From Artemia franciscana (lineage: Eukaryota; Arthropoda; Branchiopoda; Anostraca; Artemiidae), in contig NC_088883.1 of NCBI RefSeq assembly GCF_032884065.1, forward strand, positions 787,101 through 851,100: a DNA stretch of 64,000 nucleotides, read 5' to 3'. Below are positions 1 through 10,796 of this stretch, in pieces. The notes beneath the pieces were generated by a model that worked only from the letters and a program-made list of their open reading frames with translations, was not told the DNA's origin and searched no databases. Made by a program: the position numbers and the translations under genes. Every line of letters begins with the position of its first letter. The first letter of the stretch is position 1.

Positions 1-1850
1 ACCTCATGGTCAACATTTGGGGACACAAGTCAAGCTGGGTATTTGGAGCTCTACAAGCATTAAGTTTTGTATTAGGAAGGATTGGGGGATTTTCTTTGAA
101 GGGGGGAAGAAGACGTCAATGATAGTTAGAACTAAGGCACTTGTGCCCAAAGTTTATGGTAAGGATATGACGTTGTGATTCCAATGTAGTAAGTTCAAGT
201 CTAGCCAAACCTGGATCGTAACAAGTATAGGACGTCCCCAGTATAATTTTTATTGCTCTTTATTGAATACTTTCAATTTTAGAATATTGGGCGTAGGTCA
301 ACCCAAGGTGCCAGACAAGGAAAGCATATTCAAGACAGGGTCTTATATAAGAACAATAAATTATTTTAAGGTGCTGGATTGATATGGAGAACCGTTTGAG
401 AAGGGAGAAAGATTTAAGGAGAAAACTACCAGATTTAAATAAGTGAAAAGTGTGGTACTTCCATTTAAGGTCTTTGTCCAACTGCACACCAAGCAGTTTA
501 TCTGTATTTAAATTTGGTATGCAAAGGTAATTATTGATTGGAGGTATATTTTTTAAAAAGGAGAATAGTATTAAAATACTTTTAGGTATGCTTAGGTTGA
601 GTTTAAAATTGTCCAGATGATTCTTTAAGTTGTTAATGAGTGAGTCAAGTTCAACAACCGAAGTATTTGAGGTTTGACGAAGGTTACGTAATGTCAAACC
701 ATCCGCAAGTTTAAAAGCGTTGTCAAAGTTTGGTAAAACACTGTTAAAAACAATTTAAATTCTAAAGGACCTAATTTAGTCCCTTGGGGTGCTCCACAGG
801 AAATCCAGGTAGAAACTGATGAATATCCGTTAGGGAGGAGTACACATTGCTCATGACCAGACAAAAAACTAGCTAGCATACGTAAAACAAAATCTTTGAC
901 ACCTAAAGCCCTTGCATTATCAATAACAGTCTGATGATTCAAATTGTCAAAGGGCTTTCCTAATATCAGCAAAACGAGCCTCAATGTAGGAGCTATTTAA
1001 CTCAAGATGTTTTAAAACTGTGTCAAGTATATAAATTAAAAAATGTGTGGTTTTATGATTCGGCCTAAAACCAAACTGATTTGGGTTGATTTTATGTTGT
1101 ATATCATCAAAGAGGAAATTGTAAATAAAACTTTCAAAAATTTTAGAGAAAATAGAGGTTTTCGATATTGGTCTTAAGTCAGAAGGAACTCTTAGAGCCT
1201 TGTTTTTTGTGTAGGTGATATAATAGCTTTTTTTAAACACACTGGAAAAATACCATCTACAAAACATTGGTTAAAAGTAGCAGTTAGAGGTATACTTAAA
1301 TACTTGGTACATTTCAAAATCAATTTGGTATGGATATTACCTGGTTATACTGACTTATTTGTGTTAAGATTTTCGTATTTAAGCTGGGTCTGGTGTTTTT
1401 CAATCACAGGAATATCAATCATTGCACTGTTGGCCAGCATATTTTTGAGTGGTGGGTGAGTTTTGTAAATTGAAGCAAAATAATCATTTATGATATCTGC
1501 AATCACGGGGTAACCATTACTATCAAGTAAAAAAAACTTTGAAGAGACCTTTCCCATTAGATCTTGGATACATTTGTGGAAATTTGTAGGGCTAGAATAC
1601 AGTAACTTATTGAGCACGTGAGCACCATGCTCCTTTCTTGCTTTATGGATTTCACTAATAACAATGTTTCAAAGTTTTTGAGATTCTTGGAAAAATCTTT
1701 CCCTAATGAGTCTATCACATTCATTTATTAGGTACAATTTTTTTTTTATTTATCCATGGTTTACAATTAGATTTGGAATTAATTTTTTTCACTGGAAAGG
1801 TGTCACAGTATAACTGGAAAATTTCAGCTGAAAACTTAGAAGCCATTTCA
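1..1850 (-). mobile_element. CR1/Jockey-like LINE, decayed, minus strand, cut by window edge
   Basis: On the minus strand, broken frames run in order from about 1617 down to 1. They cover the endonuclease-RT linker, RT palm (a region like LRPIS, then ADIRKA and FDNLNHQ), the GAPQGTKLGPL motif of RT block 4, and the C-terminal thumb with LLGVQLDKDLKW and YIRPCLEYA. Several frameshifts and stops separate these pieces (breaks near 1345, 950-984 and 695). The YADD active-site box is not visible in its expected place near 690-700. The order and motifs match the better preserved LINE at 16.3-21.4 kb, so both belong to one clade. The 3' end lies beyond the left edge, and the 5' side is cut near 1850 where Helitron-derived sequence begins. 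It is a dead retrotransposon copy; no host function is inferred. Confidence 0.85.
260..1617 (-). pseudogene. LINE reverse transcriptase remnant
   Basis: Four overlapping or adjacent minus-strand open segments (1617-1345, 1267-947, 984-694, 697-260) read as consecutive parts of one reverse transcriptase. At least three frameshifts are needed to join them. The linker segment is rich in polar residues, the second holds the N-terminal palm, the third the GAPQGT box, and the fourth the C-terminal region. The protein would have copied the element RNA at the target site. It cannot be expressed in its present state. Confidence 0.8.
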
Positions 1851-1856
1851 TCACCA

Positions 1857-2500
1857 TTGGTTTGAACATGTGCGTAGATACAATGCTCCAACTATCAACG
1901 AAGTGGCAATCATTATGGTCAGTGATCAGTTTTTACCTCGAGATATTATTCTTCATAGGCGAATAACACAAAATCTAATTTATCAACTGAAACTAGAATA
2001 ATTCCTGAAAATTTTAAATAAAATAATTTTATTTCATTTCTCATTACAGTTATAATAATCTCCTGGAAACCAGTTTTCTTTTTGTCTTAACTCCTAAAAT
2101 GAATGTCTCTTTTACGTTGAGATATTTCCATCATTATATTTCGTTTTATTTCAGTTTTTAGTTCAGAATTGCTAAAGTTATTATGTAAATTGCAAACCTA
2201 TTTATGGTGTCTGAGCTATAGTTTTAATTTTTTAATTGAACTAGAAAAATACTAAAAGATTTTAAAATTAGTTTAATTTTCGTTTCGATTAAACGAACTC
2301 GTTACGTCATTTTATTTTAGCTTTTAAAATATTCTTATCTAAGTTCATAGTTTAAAATACGAAGTACAAAATTGTTATGGTTAGGCATGGTGATTGCAAA
2401 AATATTTGAATATATTTTGGCAAGTTCAAAAATAAAGCAATGCGAAAACCTTAAAAAAGAAAACCAAAAGTTTGAAGCTTAGTAAAAATTGGACTTGATT
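1857..2500 (+). mobile_element. Copy A of Helitron/PGAM junction segment (internally deleted)
   Basis: This stretch matches 3360-4083 closely and then jumps to sequence matching 4757-4865. It starts within Helitron coding sequence (reading like NEVAIVM.. then FLPRDIILHRR), continues through about 350 bp of non-coding DNA, and reaches the first few codons of the PGAM copy near 2365-2388. The remaining PGAM body is missing. The junction sits at a GGTGA pentamer that occurs on both sides of the lost part in copy B (at PGAM codons for HGE and near 4757), consistent with a microhomology deletion. Copy A lies directly upstream of the Helitron N-terminal region, so the array looks like tandem or repeated insertion of a chimeric element. 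Confidence 0.8.
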
Positions 2501-2514
2501 CAATATTAATACTT

Positions 2515-3480
2515 ACGGCTCAAAGGGAACACCAGGAAGAAACACCAGAGCAACGCAAAACCAGGCTTGCGGCTCAAAGAGATTAGGATTGTCCAATTTA
2601 CGTCAACGAAGGCGTATAAAGGAATCACCAGAGCACGCGAAACTAGGCTTGCGGCTGAAAGAGAAAGTGAAAAAGGAAGGCATGTCGAGGAATCACCAGA
2701 GCAACGCGACACCAGGCTTGCAGCTCGAAGAGAAAGTACCAAAAGAAAGCGTGTCGATGTATTACAAGAGCAAGGCGTGTATAATCGTCTGGTATTCAGG
2801 TACTACCCTTCCGATGATTATAGCTTGAGTCGAGATATTCAAATCGGGACTATGTCTGAAATTTGTCACTATTGCAAGGCCTTGAAACTTAATGGCGAAA
2901 CAATGGGAATGTGTTGCGCCTCAGGAAAAGTTAAACTTCCTCGACTGGCTGCACCACCAGAGCCATTGAAGACTTTGCTTACGAGATATAGGTCTGAATC
3001 GAAGCGTTTTTTATCAAACATCAGTAAATAAAACTCATGTTTCCAAATGACGTCGTTTGGTTCCGAAATCGAAGATCAAGGTCATTTTATGCCTTCTTTT
3101 AAAGTAAAAGGGCAAATTTATCATAGAGCAGGCTCCCTTCTGCCATTCTCAGGCGAGCATCACAAATTTTTGCAACTGTACTTAATCAGTAATAGCAATG
3201 CTGAATTGAATACACGTTGCGTAATTTCTCCCGTCGTTGAAAGGACTATCGTTTTGCAACATCTTTTCCACAAAAATAATAATTGAGTGTGTGTTCAAAA
3301 CAGCAATCGACTTGATGCCCACTGATACGCATAAAATTGTTATTCTCGCTGACAAGACGCCTACTGGTGAACATTTGCGTTGATAAAATGCTCCAACTAT
3401 CAACGAAGTGGCAATCGTTATGGTCGGTGATTAGTTTTTACCTCGAGATATTATTCTTCATAGGCGAATAACACAAATCT
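2515..3480 (+). pseudogene. Helitron Rep/helicase protein, N-terminal part, broken
   Basis: The translation has an arginine-rich repeat region of the type ESPEQRxTRLAA, then a cysteine-containing block CHYCKALKLNGETMGMCC at about 2855-2915. Next come MTSFG, GHFMPSFKVKGQIYHRAGSL and, after a frame change near 3286, DLMPTDTHKIVILADKTP and DIILHRR. This order is characteristic of the N-terminal half of animal Helitron-encoded proteins, upstream of the HUH nuclease. Stops interrupt it: TAA at 3029 where a Tyr codon is expected, a frameshift near 3286, TGA TAA near 3382 and TAG near 3432. The HUH nuclease and helicase domains are not found here. The intact protein would nick and unwind DNA for rolling-circle transposition; this copy is dead. 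Confidence 0.85.
2518..2765 (+). repeat. Degenerate tandem repeat encoding EQRxTRLAA units
   Basis: Three related units carry ACCAGAGCA followed by a GGCTTGCGGCT-like block, starting near 2543, 2627 and 2695 (spacing about 84 and 69 bp). They encode the basic repeat at the start of the Helitron protein. One unit is out of frame because of a stop after the first repeat (about 2585). Confidence 0.7.
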
Positions 3481-3718
3481 GATTTGTCAATTGAAACTAG
3501 AGTGATTCCTGAAAATTTTAAATGAAATAATTCTCGCTGACAAGACGCCTACTGGCGAACATTTGCGTAGATAAAATGCTCCAACTATCAACGAAGTGGC
3601 AATCGTTATGGTCGGTGATTAGTTTTTACCTCGAGATATTATTCTTCATAGGCGAATAACACAAATCTGATTTGTCAATTGAAAACTAGAATAATTCCTG
3701 AAAATTTTAAATGAAATA
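3343..3718 (+). repeat. 188-bp tandem duplication inside Helitron coding sequence
   Basis: The block starting TTCTCGCTGACAAGACGCC occurs at 3343 and again at 3531, with nearly identical sequence through AATGAAATAATT. The first copy continues the Helitron frame; the second is a direct repeat joined at AATGAAATAATT. A third, more diverged relative lies at 1860-2035. Confidence 0.85.
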
Positions 3719-4865
3719 ATTTTATTTCGTTGCTCAGTTATAATAATTGTCTCCTGGAAACAAATTTTTTTTGGCTTAACTCCTAAAATGAACCTCTCTT
3801 TTACGTTGAGATATTTCCATCATTACATTTTGTTTTATTTCAGTTTTCAGTTCAGAATTGCTAAAGCTATTATGTAAAATGCAAACCCTTTTATGGTGTT
3901 TTGAGAAATAATTTCAATTTTTTGATAGAACTAAGAAAATACCGCAATATTTTAAAATTAGTTTAATTTTCGTTTCGATTCAATGAACTCGTTAAGTCAT
4001 TTTATTTTAACTTTTAAGAGATTGTTATCTAAGTTCATAGTAACAAATATGTTGCACAAAATTGTTATGGTTAGGCATGGTGAAAGTGCTTGGAACAAAG
4101 AAAACACATTTTGCAGCTGGTTTGATGCTCCCTTGAGCAAAAATGGAATTCAAGAAGCCCATGGTGCCAGCCAGACTTTGAAGGAAAAAGGCTACCAATT
4201 TTATGCTGTTCATACATCAGTTTTGACTAGAGCTCAACATACCTTGAAAGTCATTCTTGAAGAAATTGAGCAGTCTAGCCTTCCCGTTTAGAAGACTTGG
4301 CGACTAAATTAAAGGCTCTATGGGGGCTTGACTAGTCTTAATAAAGTAGAAACTGCTAGAATCTATGAGGAGAAGCAAGTCCAAATATGGAGACGTAGTT
4401 TCAACAGTCCCCCACCACCACTTGAAAAATCAAGTGAATTCTATAAAATTATTAATGATGATCCAAGTTACAAAGGTGCACCTAATAAAGAAGAATTTGC
4501 AAAGTTTGATTCCTTGAAATTGACCATTGAAAGGATACAACCATATTGGAACAAAGTTATTGTTCCTCAAACAAGGAAAGAAAAGAAAATCCTTATTGCT
4601 GCCCACAAAAAAATAGCCTAAGAGATATTGTCAAACATTTGGATCAACTGTCTGATGAAACTAGTATGGGAATAAACTTGCTAAATGGAATGCCTTTCGC
4701 TTATGAACTTGATGACAATTTGAAACCGAATTAAATTGTTTAAAGAGTAAAAAACTGGTGATTGCAAAAATATTTGAATATAATTTGACAATGGGTTAAA
4801 GCAATTCAAAGACTTTAGAAAAGAAAACCGAAAGTTTGAAGTTTAGTAGAAATTGTTGTTAGAAA
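3543..4865 (+). mobile_element. Copy B of Helitron/PGAM junction segment
   Basis: From the second 188-bp unit through non-coding DNA at 3666-4048, the PGAM pseudogene, and the tail to about 4865, this stretch parallels copy A at 1857-2500. The non-coding part contains no recognised gene. Because the same Helitron sequence sits at the same distance before the same PGAM start in both copies, PGAM was already joined to the Helitron fragment before duplication. Whether the Helitron captured it or a retrocopy landed in the Helitron cannot be decided from sequence alone. Confidence 0.7.
4049..4735 (+). pseudogene. Phosphoglycerate mutase retrocopy 1
   Basis: This is an intronless copy of the dPGM glycolytic enzyme that interconverts 3- and 2-phosphoglycerate in the cytosol. 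The start ATG at 4049 opens KIVMVRHGES with the phosphohistidine of the RHG motif. Following motifs are SWFDAPLS, HTSVLTRAQ, QIWRRSFN and [12 protein letters not shown] stop replaces a codon near 4289, and another stop follows near 4308. A two-base excess in an A run near 4607 disrupts the second catalytic histidine region (AAHGNS in other copies). The C-terminal part is out of frame and ends at LDDNLKP near 4731, lacking about the last 25 residues. No introns interrupt about 225 codons, so it derives from mRNA. It is non-functional. Confidence 0.9.
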
Positions 4866-4910
4866 TTGGACCAAGGATTTTTGTTAATTAACGCGAAATT
4901 GTTGTTAGAA

Positions 4911-5668
<758 letters not shown>

Positions 5669-5817
5669 ATTATAATGGATTTTGTTTAGTTTTTTTTTTA
5701 ATCTGATTGTTTGTGATACTTTTCTTTTGTTATGACATACTGGCCGTGGTGGCTAAATTAAAGGTGGAACTGCATTGTAAACTCAACCAGCAAATTTTAG
5801 TGTAAAATATTGGTTGA

Positions 5818-5850
5818 AATAAAGTAAATTGTACATCTAAAAAAAAAAAA
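5818..5850 (+). other. Polyadenylation signal and fossil poly(A) tail of TPI retrocopy
   Basis: AATAAA at 5818-5823 is followed 16 bases later by 12 A residues (5839-5850). This is the spacing of a copied mRNA 3' end and supports LINE-mediated retrocopying. Confidence 0.8.
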
Positions 5851-6013
5851 TTTTAAAATAACCTTTTTCTGGATATTGAACAAAGCTGTTTGGAAATTTT
5901 TTATGAATTTATTTCGCAATCACTCGTTGCCATTCTATTCTCATTGAAAGTGAAAGTTCTTAAGCCAAATCATAACAATTGTTATAAACGGCTTGGATAC
6001 GGAATTGTTATAC

Positions 6014-6465
6014 AAAATTGTTATGGTTAGGCATGGTGAAAGAGCTTGGAACAAAGAAAAAAAAATTGCGGCTGGTTTGATGCTCCCTTGAGTAAAAAGG
6101 AGATTCAGGAAGCCCATGCTGCTGGCCAGACTTTGAAGAGAAAAGGCTACCAATTTAATGCTGCTCATACATCAGTTTTGACTAGAGCTCAACATACCTT
6201 GAAAGTCATTCTTGAAGAAATTGAGCAGTCTAGCCTTCCCGTTGAGAAGACTTGGCGGCTAAAATGGCGACTAAGAGGTATTGTCAAACATTTGGAAAAA
6301 CTATCTGATGAAGCTATTATGGGAATAAACTTGCCAAATAGAATACCTTTCTTTTATGAACTTGATGACAATTTGAAATTGATTAAATCTATGCAATTCC
6401 TTGGTGATGAAGAAACTGTGTACAAAGCTATGGAAGCTGTTGCTATTCAAGGAAAACCCAAATGA
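6014..6465 (+). pseudogene. Phosphoglycerate mutase retrocopy 2, internally deleted
   Basis: Starts at KIVMVRHGE, and a lost base in an A run near 6060 changes frame. From 6062 the frame is open: CGWFDAPLSK, HTSVLTRAQHTL, then TWRLK joined directly to RLRGIVKHL near 6270. About 110 residues of the middle (including the second catalytic His) are missing. The C-terminus is complete (AVAIQGKPK, TGA at 6463). The 5' flank differs from copy 1, so the two were joined to different upstream DNA. The open 139-codon segment is not a working enzyme because half the active site is gone. Confidence 0.88.
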
Positions 6466-6494
6466 GCTCTAGTTTTTGTCGTTTAATTGGTCTA

Positions 6495-6711
6495 ATTTGC
6501 TCCCCACGGAAATAGCCTAAGAGGTATTGTCAAACATTTGGATCAACTGTCTGATGAAGCTATTATGGGAATAAACTTGCCAAATGGAATACCTTTCATT
6601 TACGAACTTGATGACAATTTGAAACCGATTAAATCTATGCAATTCCTTGGTGATGAAGAAATCGTGTACAAAGCTATGGAACCTGTTGCTAATCAAGGAA
6701 AACCCAAATGA
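6495..6711 (+). pseudogene. Phosphoglycerate mutase 3'-end fragment (copy 3)
   Basis: Directly after the 3' UTR of copy 2, the sequence restarts at the codons for the second catalytic His region (CCCACGGAAATAGC) and reads [19 protein letters not shown] through QGKPK with TGA at 6709. The same 3' UTR (GAGCTCTAGTTTTTGTCG) follows. It is a tandem duplicate of the PGAM 3' part, about 90 percent like copy 2 over the shared region by eye. Confidence 0.85.
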
Positions 6712-6739
6712 GCTCTAGTTTTTGTCGTTTAATTTGTCT

Positions 6740-7557
6740 TTTTTATCAAGTCAATTTTCTCGTCTGAAAAAGATAATAATGTTTTTAGTGTAAATTTATT
6801 TTAGTGTTGAGCGATTGTTGTCGTACCTTGTTAATCCTGTTGTATTGGGATTCGAGTACAGTTGCACGTAAAGGAACCAAGAGCTTCCGCAAAAAGAGAA
6901 TTTTCCAAAATACCGCACGTTTCGTTTGGACTCGAAAATACTAAACTTTAACGGCATGAATAATGCTTCCAAAATTGACTCAAATATAGCTCCAATTTTC
7001 TACAAAATGAAATTTAAATAGCGAAACATTTAGCAAGCAAAGTTCTAACAAACACTTGAAAGTAACGAACAATGACTTAGGAGCGGGTCGGATCAATATC
7101 TATAGTAAGAAACGACATCTAGCCCATGTTAACTGAAATAATCTATTGACAAGATAACTCGAAACCAACATATTTTGAAAATTACTTCTTTAGAATAGGG
7201 ATTATATGGCTCTAGAGATGGCTGAAACCTATTAGAGAATAACCCCATGGCATATATTGTACTTATATAGCTGCCTGATTCTCTGAAGTTCGTCTCTTGC
7301 TATTCCAAATAAGAAAAAGCCATACGTTTTTCCTGTTTATGATTATTTTTTTTATGTTACAGTAAAGAACAACACAGATATAAAAAAAACAAAATTTACA
7401 TAAAAATTGCATTCAATTACATTACATTAAAATTGCAATAGTTAAATTACAATAATATTGCAATAAAATGAATTACATTAAAATTCCAATAAAATATTTT
7501 GCAATATAAGGAAGCTTTCATTTCAGTAATTTGCAAAAGCAAAGACTTGGGCTCTTA
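6740..7557. other. AT-rich stretch without recognised gene
   Basis: No coding signal was recognised. At 7380-7500 the sequence holds loose repeats of ATTACATTAAAATTGCAATA type. Otherwise unassigned. Confidence 0.5.
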
Positions 7558-7664
<107 letters not shown>

Positions 7665-7759
7665 GTTGTTTGTGAACAAAATTCGGGTACAAAATTCGGG
7701 TTGTTTGGGTACAAAATTCGTTGTATTTGTCTTACCTTTATGTTGGTAGCCCCATTTTA

Positions 7760-8235
7760 CATAAGAAAATGCTGTGGGGGAATTTTCCAGGTCAAATTTT
7801 GAGCCTAATTGGAATTATCTAGGGGATTTTTACGTAGCGGGGGGATTTCCCAAGGGAAAAAACCTTCAAGTGGAATTATCACCAGGAGAAATTCTTCATG
7901 GGGAAACTGTCGGCGGGAGAAACTTTCAATTTAGAGAGGGTGGGGGAGGGGTGATATCCGGGAAATATTTTCCACACAGGAAGAATTCCCCCGTGATCTT
8001 CAAAAAGATCAGAAATTCAATAAAAACAAGCCTTTCTTCAAATGAAAGTATGCTAAGGAGTATTTTTCAGGTGGAATCCTAAGCAAGACATTTACTGGGG
8101 AGAATTCACAGCTAGGATGGAATTGTCCGAGGATAGTTCCCCGGTGGAAGAAATTTACATGGGAAGAATTTCTTATATAGAAATTTTTCCTGGGAAGATT
8201 TACCACAGAGGGGTGGATTTCCTTGGTTTGTTTGA
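7760..8235 (+). repeat. Purine-rich dispersed repeat (G/A-rich, GGGGAATTTYC-like)
   Basis: Repeated short blocks such as GGGGGATTTCC, GGAGAAATTCTTC and GGGGAGAATTC alternate over about 470 bp. The part near 8030-8090 (AAGTATGCTAAGGAGT..TTTTTCAGGTGGAAT) recurs near 46060-46110 and, more diverged, near 60440-60500, each time just upstream of an F2 hairpin. It is therefore a dispersed module, not a gene. Confidence 0.6.
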
Positions 8236-8239
8236 AAAA

Positions 8240-8605
8240 CGATCAGATATTAAATAAAATAAACAAGGTTTTTTCTACTAAAAGTAAGGAATAACATTAA
8301 AACTTAACACCAACAGAAATTGTTCTGTATATGAGGGGAGCTGCCCCTTTCTCAATACCCCTCTTGACGCTAAATTTCAACCTTTTGTCCAATTCTTTAA
8401 AAACTATTTCTGAAACACAAGGACTATGTAATTAGAATCAGAACATCTTTCAAAAAAATTTTAAAAGCTTTAGCACTAAAAAAGGGATATTGGGGATGGG
8501 GCAGATGGCCTCATATACGAAATAATTTCTGTTCGTTTTAAGTTTTAATGTTCCTCCTTACTTCCAGTAGAAAAGACTTGTTGTTTATTTATTTAATACA
8601 AACAA
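8240..8605 (+). repeat. Stand-alone F2-type hairpin repeat
   Basis: The left arm (AGTAAGGAATAACATTAAAACTT, then GTATATGAGGGGAGCTGCC) pairs with the right arm near 8490-8580 (GGCCTCATATACGA, TAATTTCTGTTCGTTTTAAG, then TCCTTACTTCCAGTAG). The middle has the F2 signature of a CCCAATTCTTTAAGAA-like block and CTGAAACACAAGG. It is related to the second hairpin of R1 but not flanked by the rest of R1. Confidence 0.7.
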
Positions 8606-9082
8606 AATCCCAGACAAACCTTTTAATCTCTCTTCTTTAGATTATAGACTCCAAAGTGATGAAACGCAAGTGTGTGAGGCATAATCAAGAATAACTCAAA
8701 GTGGAAAGTGCACGTTTACTATGTCCATATTTTAGCTTCTGAATTGTGAGCTTTTTCAGGGGCGGAAAAGAGCCTCGCTGAATATTAAAAGAATACCCAC
8801 TTCAAAAAAATGAATCCAATTTTTAAAAATATGTGCTTGGACACTGTTATGCCAGTTGCAGTATTTTTTACGATAAGATACCAAGATCAAGTCGACAGAC
8901 GACGGCAGAAACATTTTACGAAGAAAGAAAAGATTCAACGACACTTAATAGGTCTACCAGTGGCCTCCAGTGAAGCAGGATTTATTTCTTAGAGAACTGT
9001 AGAGGGGTAATGTGCATCGTAGACATAAACAGGGGTGTGTCTTTTGGAAACAGGATAGAAAGCTTAACCTTAATAAAATGTA
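8606..9082. other. No recognised feature
   Basis: Short open frames on both strands here (60-62 codons, 8756-8992) overlap each other and resemble no family I know. Confidence 0.4.
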
Positions 9083-10796
9083 TTAAATAAAAAAAACAAG
9101 TTTTTTCAACTGAAAGTAAGGAGCGACATTAAAACTTAAAACGAACAGAAATTACTTCGTATATAAAAGGGGCTGCTTCCTCATCAGCGCCCCGCTCTTT
9201 ACGCTAAAGTTTGACTCTTTCTCTCAACTCTTCTTTTTGAAACAGTAAAAAACTTTAGCGTAAACAGCGGGGCGTTGATGAGGAAGCAGCCCCTTTCATA
9301 TACGAAGTAATTTCTGTCCGTTTTAAGTTTTAATGTCGCTCCTTACTTTCAGTTGAAAAAACTTGTTTTTATTATTTAATTTCTGAACGTTTTTGAATCA
9401 ATGCATGTTTTGATTTTGGCTCTCCGCAGAGAAATAATTAAAACGAAATTTGCATATTTTTTGGGGGGGGGCTAAATGGCTTTCTCATAATTTTGATCGA
9501 ATGATTTTGAGAAAAAAAGCGCGGGGGAGGAAGCCTAGTTGCCCTCCAATTTTTTGGTTAATAAAAAAGGCAACTAGAACTTTTAATTTTTTACGAATCT
9601 TTTTATTAGTAAAAGATATACGTAACTTATAAACTAGCTTACGTAAAGAATTTTTTATTCTCATATTTTTATTACACATATGAGAGGGTTTGCCCCCTCG
9701 TCAGTACCTCTCTCTTTACACTAAATCTTAAATTTTGGCCCAATTCATTAAGAATGACCCCTGAATCACAAAAGCCGTAGGATAAATAGTTGACATTACT
9801 AAAAATACTTTAGCGTAAAGAGCGAGGTATTAGGAGGAGGTGAGCCCCTCATATGGGTAATAGTTTCTGTTCGTTTTAAGTTTTAATGCTGCTCCTTACT
9901 TCCAGCTGAAAAAAACTTTTTCATATTTATTTTTTCATTATTTTTTTTTAAATAATGCTAGTAAATCCTGCGCTCCCTTCATGGAAATTTTCTTCCCCCA
10001 TGACAAATTCCTCGATGAAAAGTTCCCCCAGTATATCCCCCTCTTTTCAACCCCTCCCCCAACCAAAAAATCCTCCTGAAAACACCTGTACACTTCCCAA
10101 TAACCATTACTATATGTAAGCACTGGTCAAAGTTTGTAACTTGTAGCCCCTCCCACGGGGACTGTGAAGGAGTAAGTCGTCCCCAAAGACATAATTATAA
10201 GGTTTTTCGACTACGCTGAATAAAATGGCTATCTCAGAATTTTCATCTGTTGACTTTGGGAAAATAATTAGCGTGGGAGGGGGACTAGGTGTCCTCCAAT
10301 TTTTTGGTCACTTAAAAAGGGCACTAGAACATTTCATTTCCGTTAGAATGAGCCCTCTCGCAACATTCTAGGACAACTGGGTCGATACGATCACCCCTGG
10401 TAAAAAGAAAAAAAAAAACAAAAAAAAAAAAACAAATAAACACGCATCCGTGATCTGCCTTCTGGCAAAAAATACAAAATTCCACATTTTTGTAGATAGG
10501 AGCTTGAAACTTCTACAGTAGGGTTCTCTGATACGCTGAATCTGATGATGTAATTTTGTTAAGATTCTATGACTTTTAGGGGGTGTTTCCCCCTATTTTC
10601 TAAAATCGCACAAATTTTCTCAGGCTCGTAACTTTTGGTGCGTAAGACTAAACTTGATTAAACTTATATATTTAGAATCATAATTAAAATGCGATTCTTT
10701 TGATGTAGCTATTGGTATCAAAATTCCATTTTTTACAGTTTTGGTTTCTATTGAGCCGGGTCGCTCCTTACTACAGTTCGTTACCACGAACTGTTT
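9083..10796 (+). mobile_element. R1 repeat copy 1 (1714 bp)
   Basis: Starts TTAAATAAAAAAAACAAG and ends CGTTACCACGAACTGTTT. Order inside: F1 hairpin 9090-9380 with arms of over 100 bp; an AT-rich middle with GCTCTCCGCA and CCTAGTTGCCCTCC; F2 hairpin about 9660-9920; a C-rich block with CTTCCCCCATGA; the conserved unit GGTCACTTAAAAAGGGCACT; an A-rich tract at 10402-10435; and a 3' tail with GAGCCGGGTCGCTCCTTACT and the palindrome CAGTTCGTTACCACGAACTG. No coding capacity is seen. No clear TSD in this copy. Confidence 0.85.

Noticed and set aside
6046-6465. 139-codon open PGAM-like frame as a functional short protein
   Set aside because: Half of the catalytic core is missing and the true N-terminus is in another frame; it is a deleted retrocopy.
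9083-10796. R1 as a Helitron
   Set aside because: The 3' hairpin is suggestive, but there is no CTRR end, the 5' end is not TC, and two copies have 4-bp TSDs, which Helitrons do not make.
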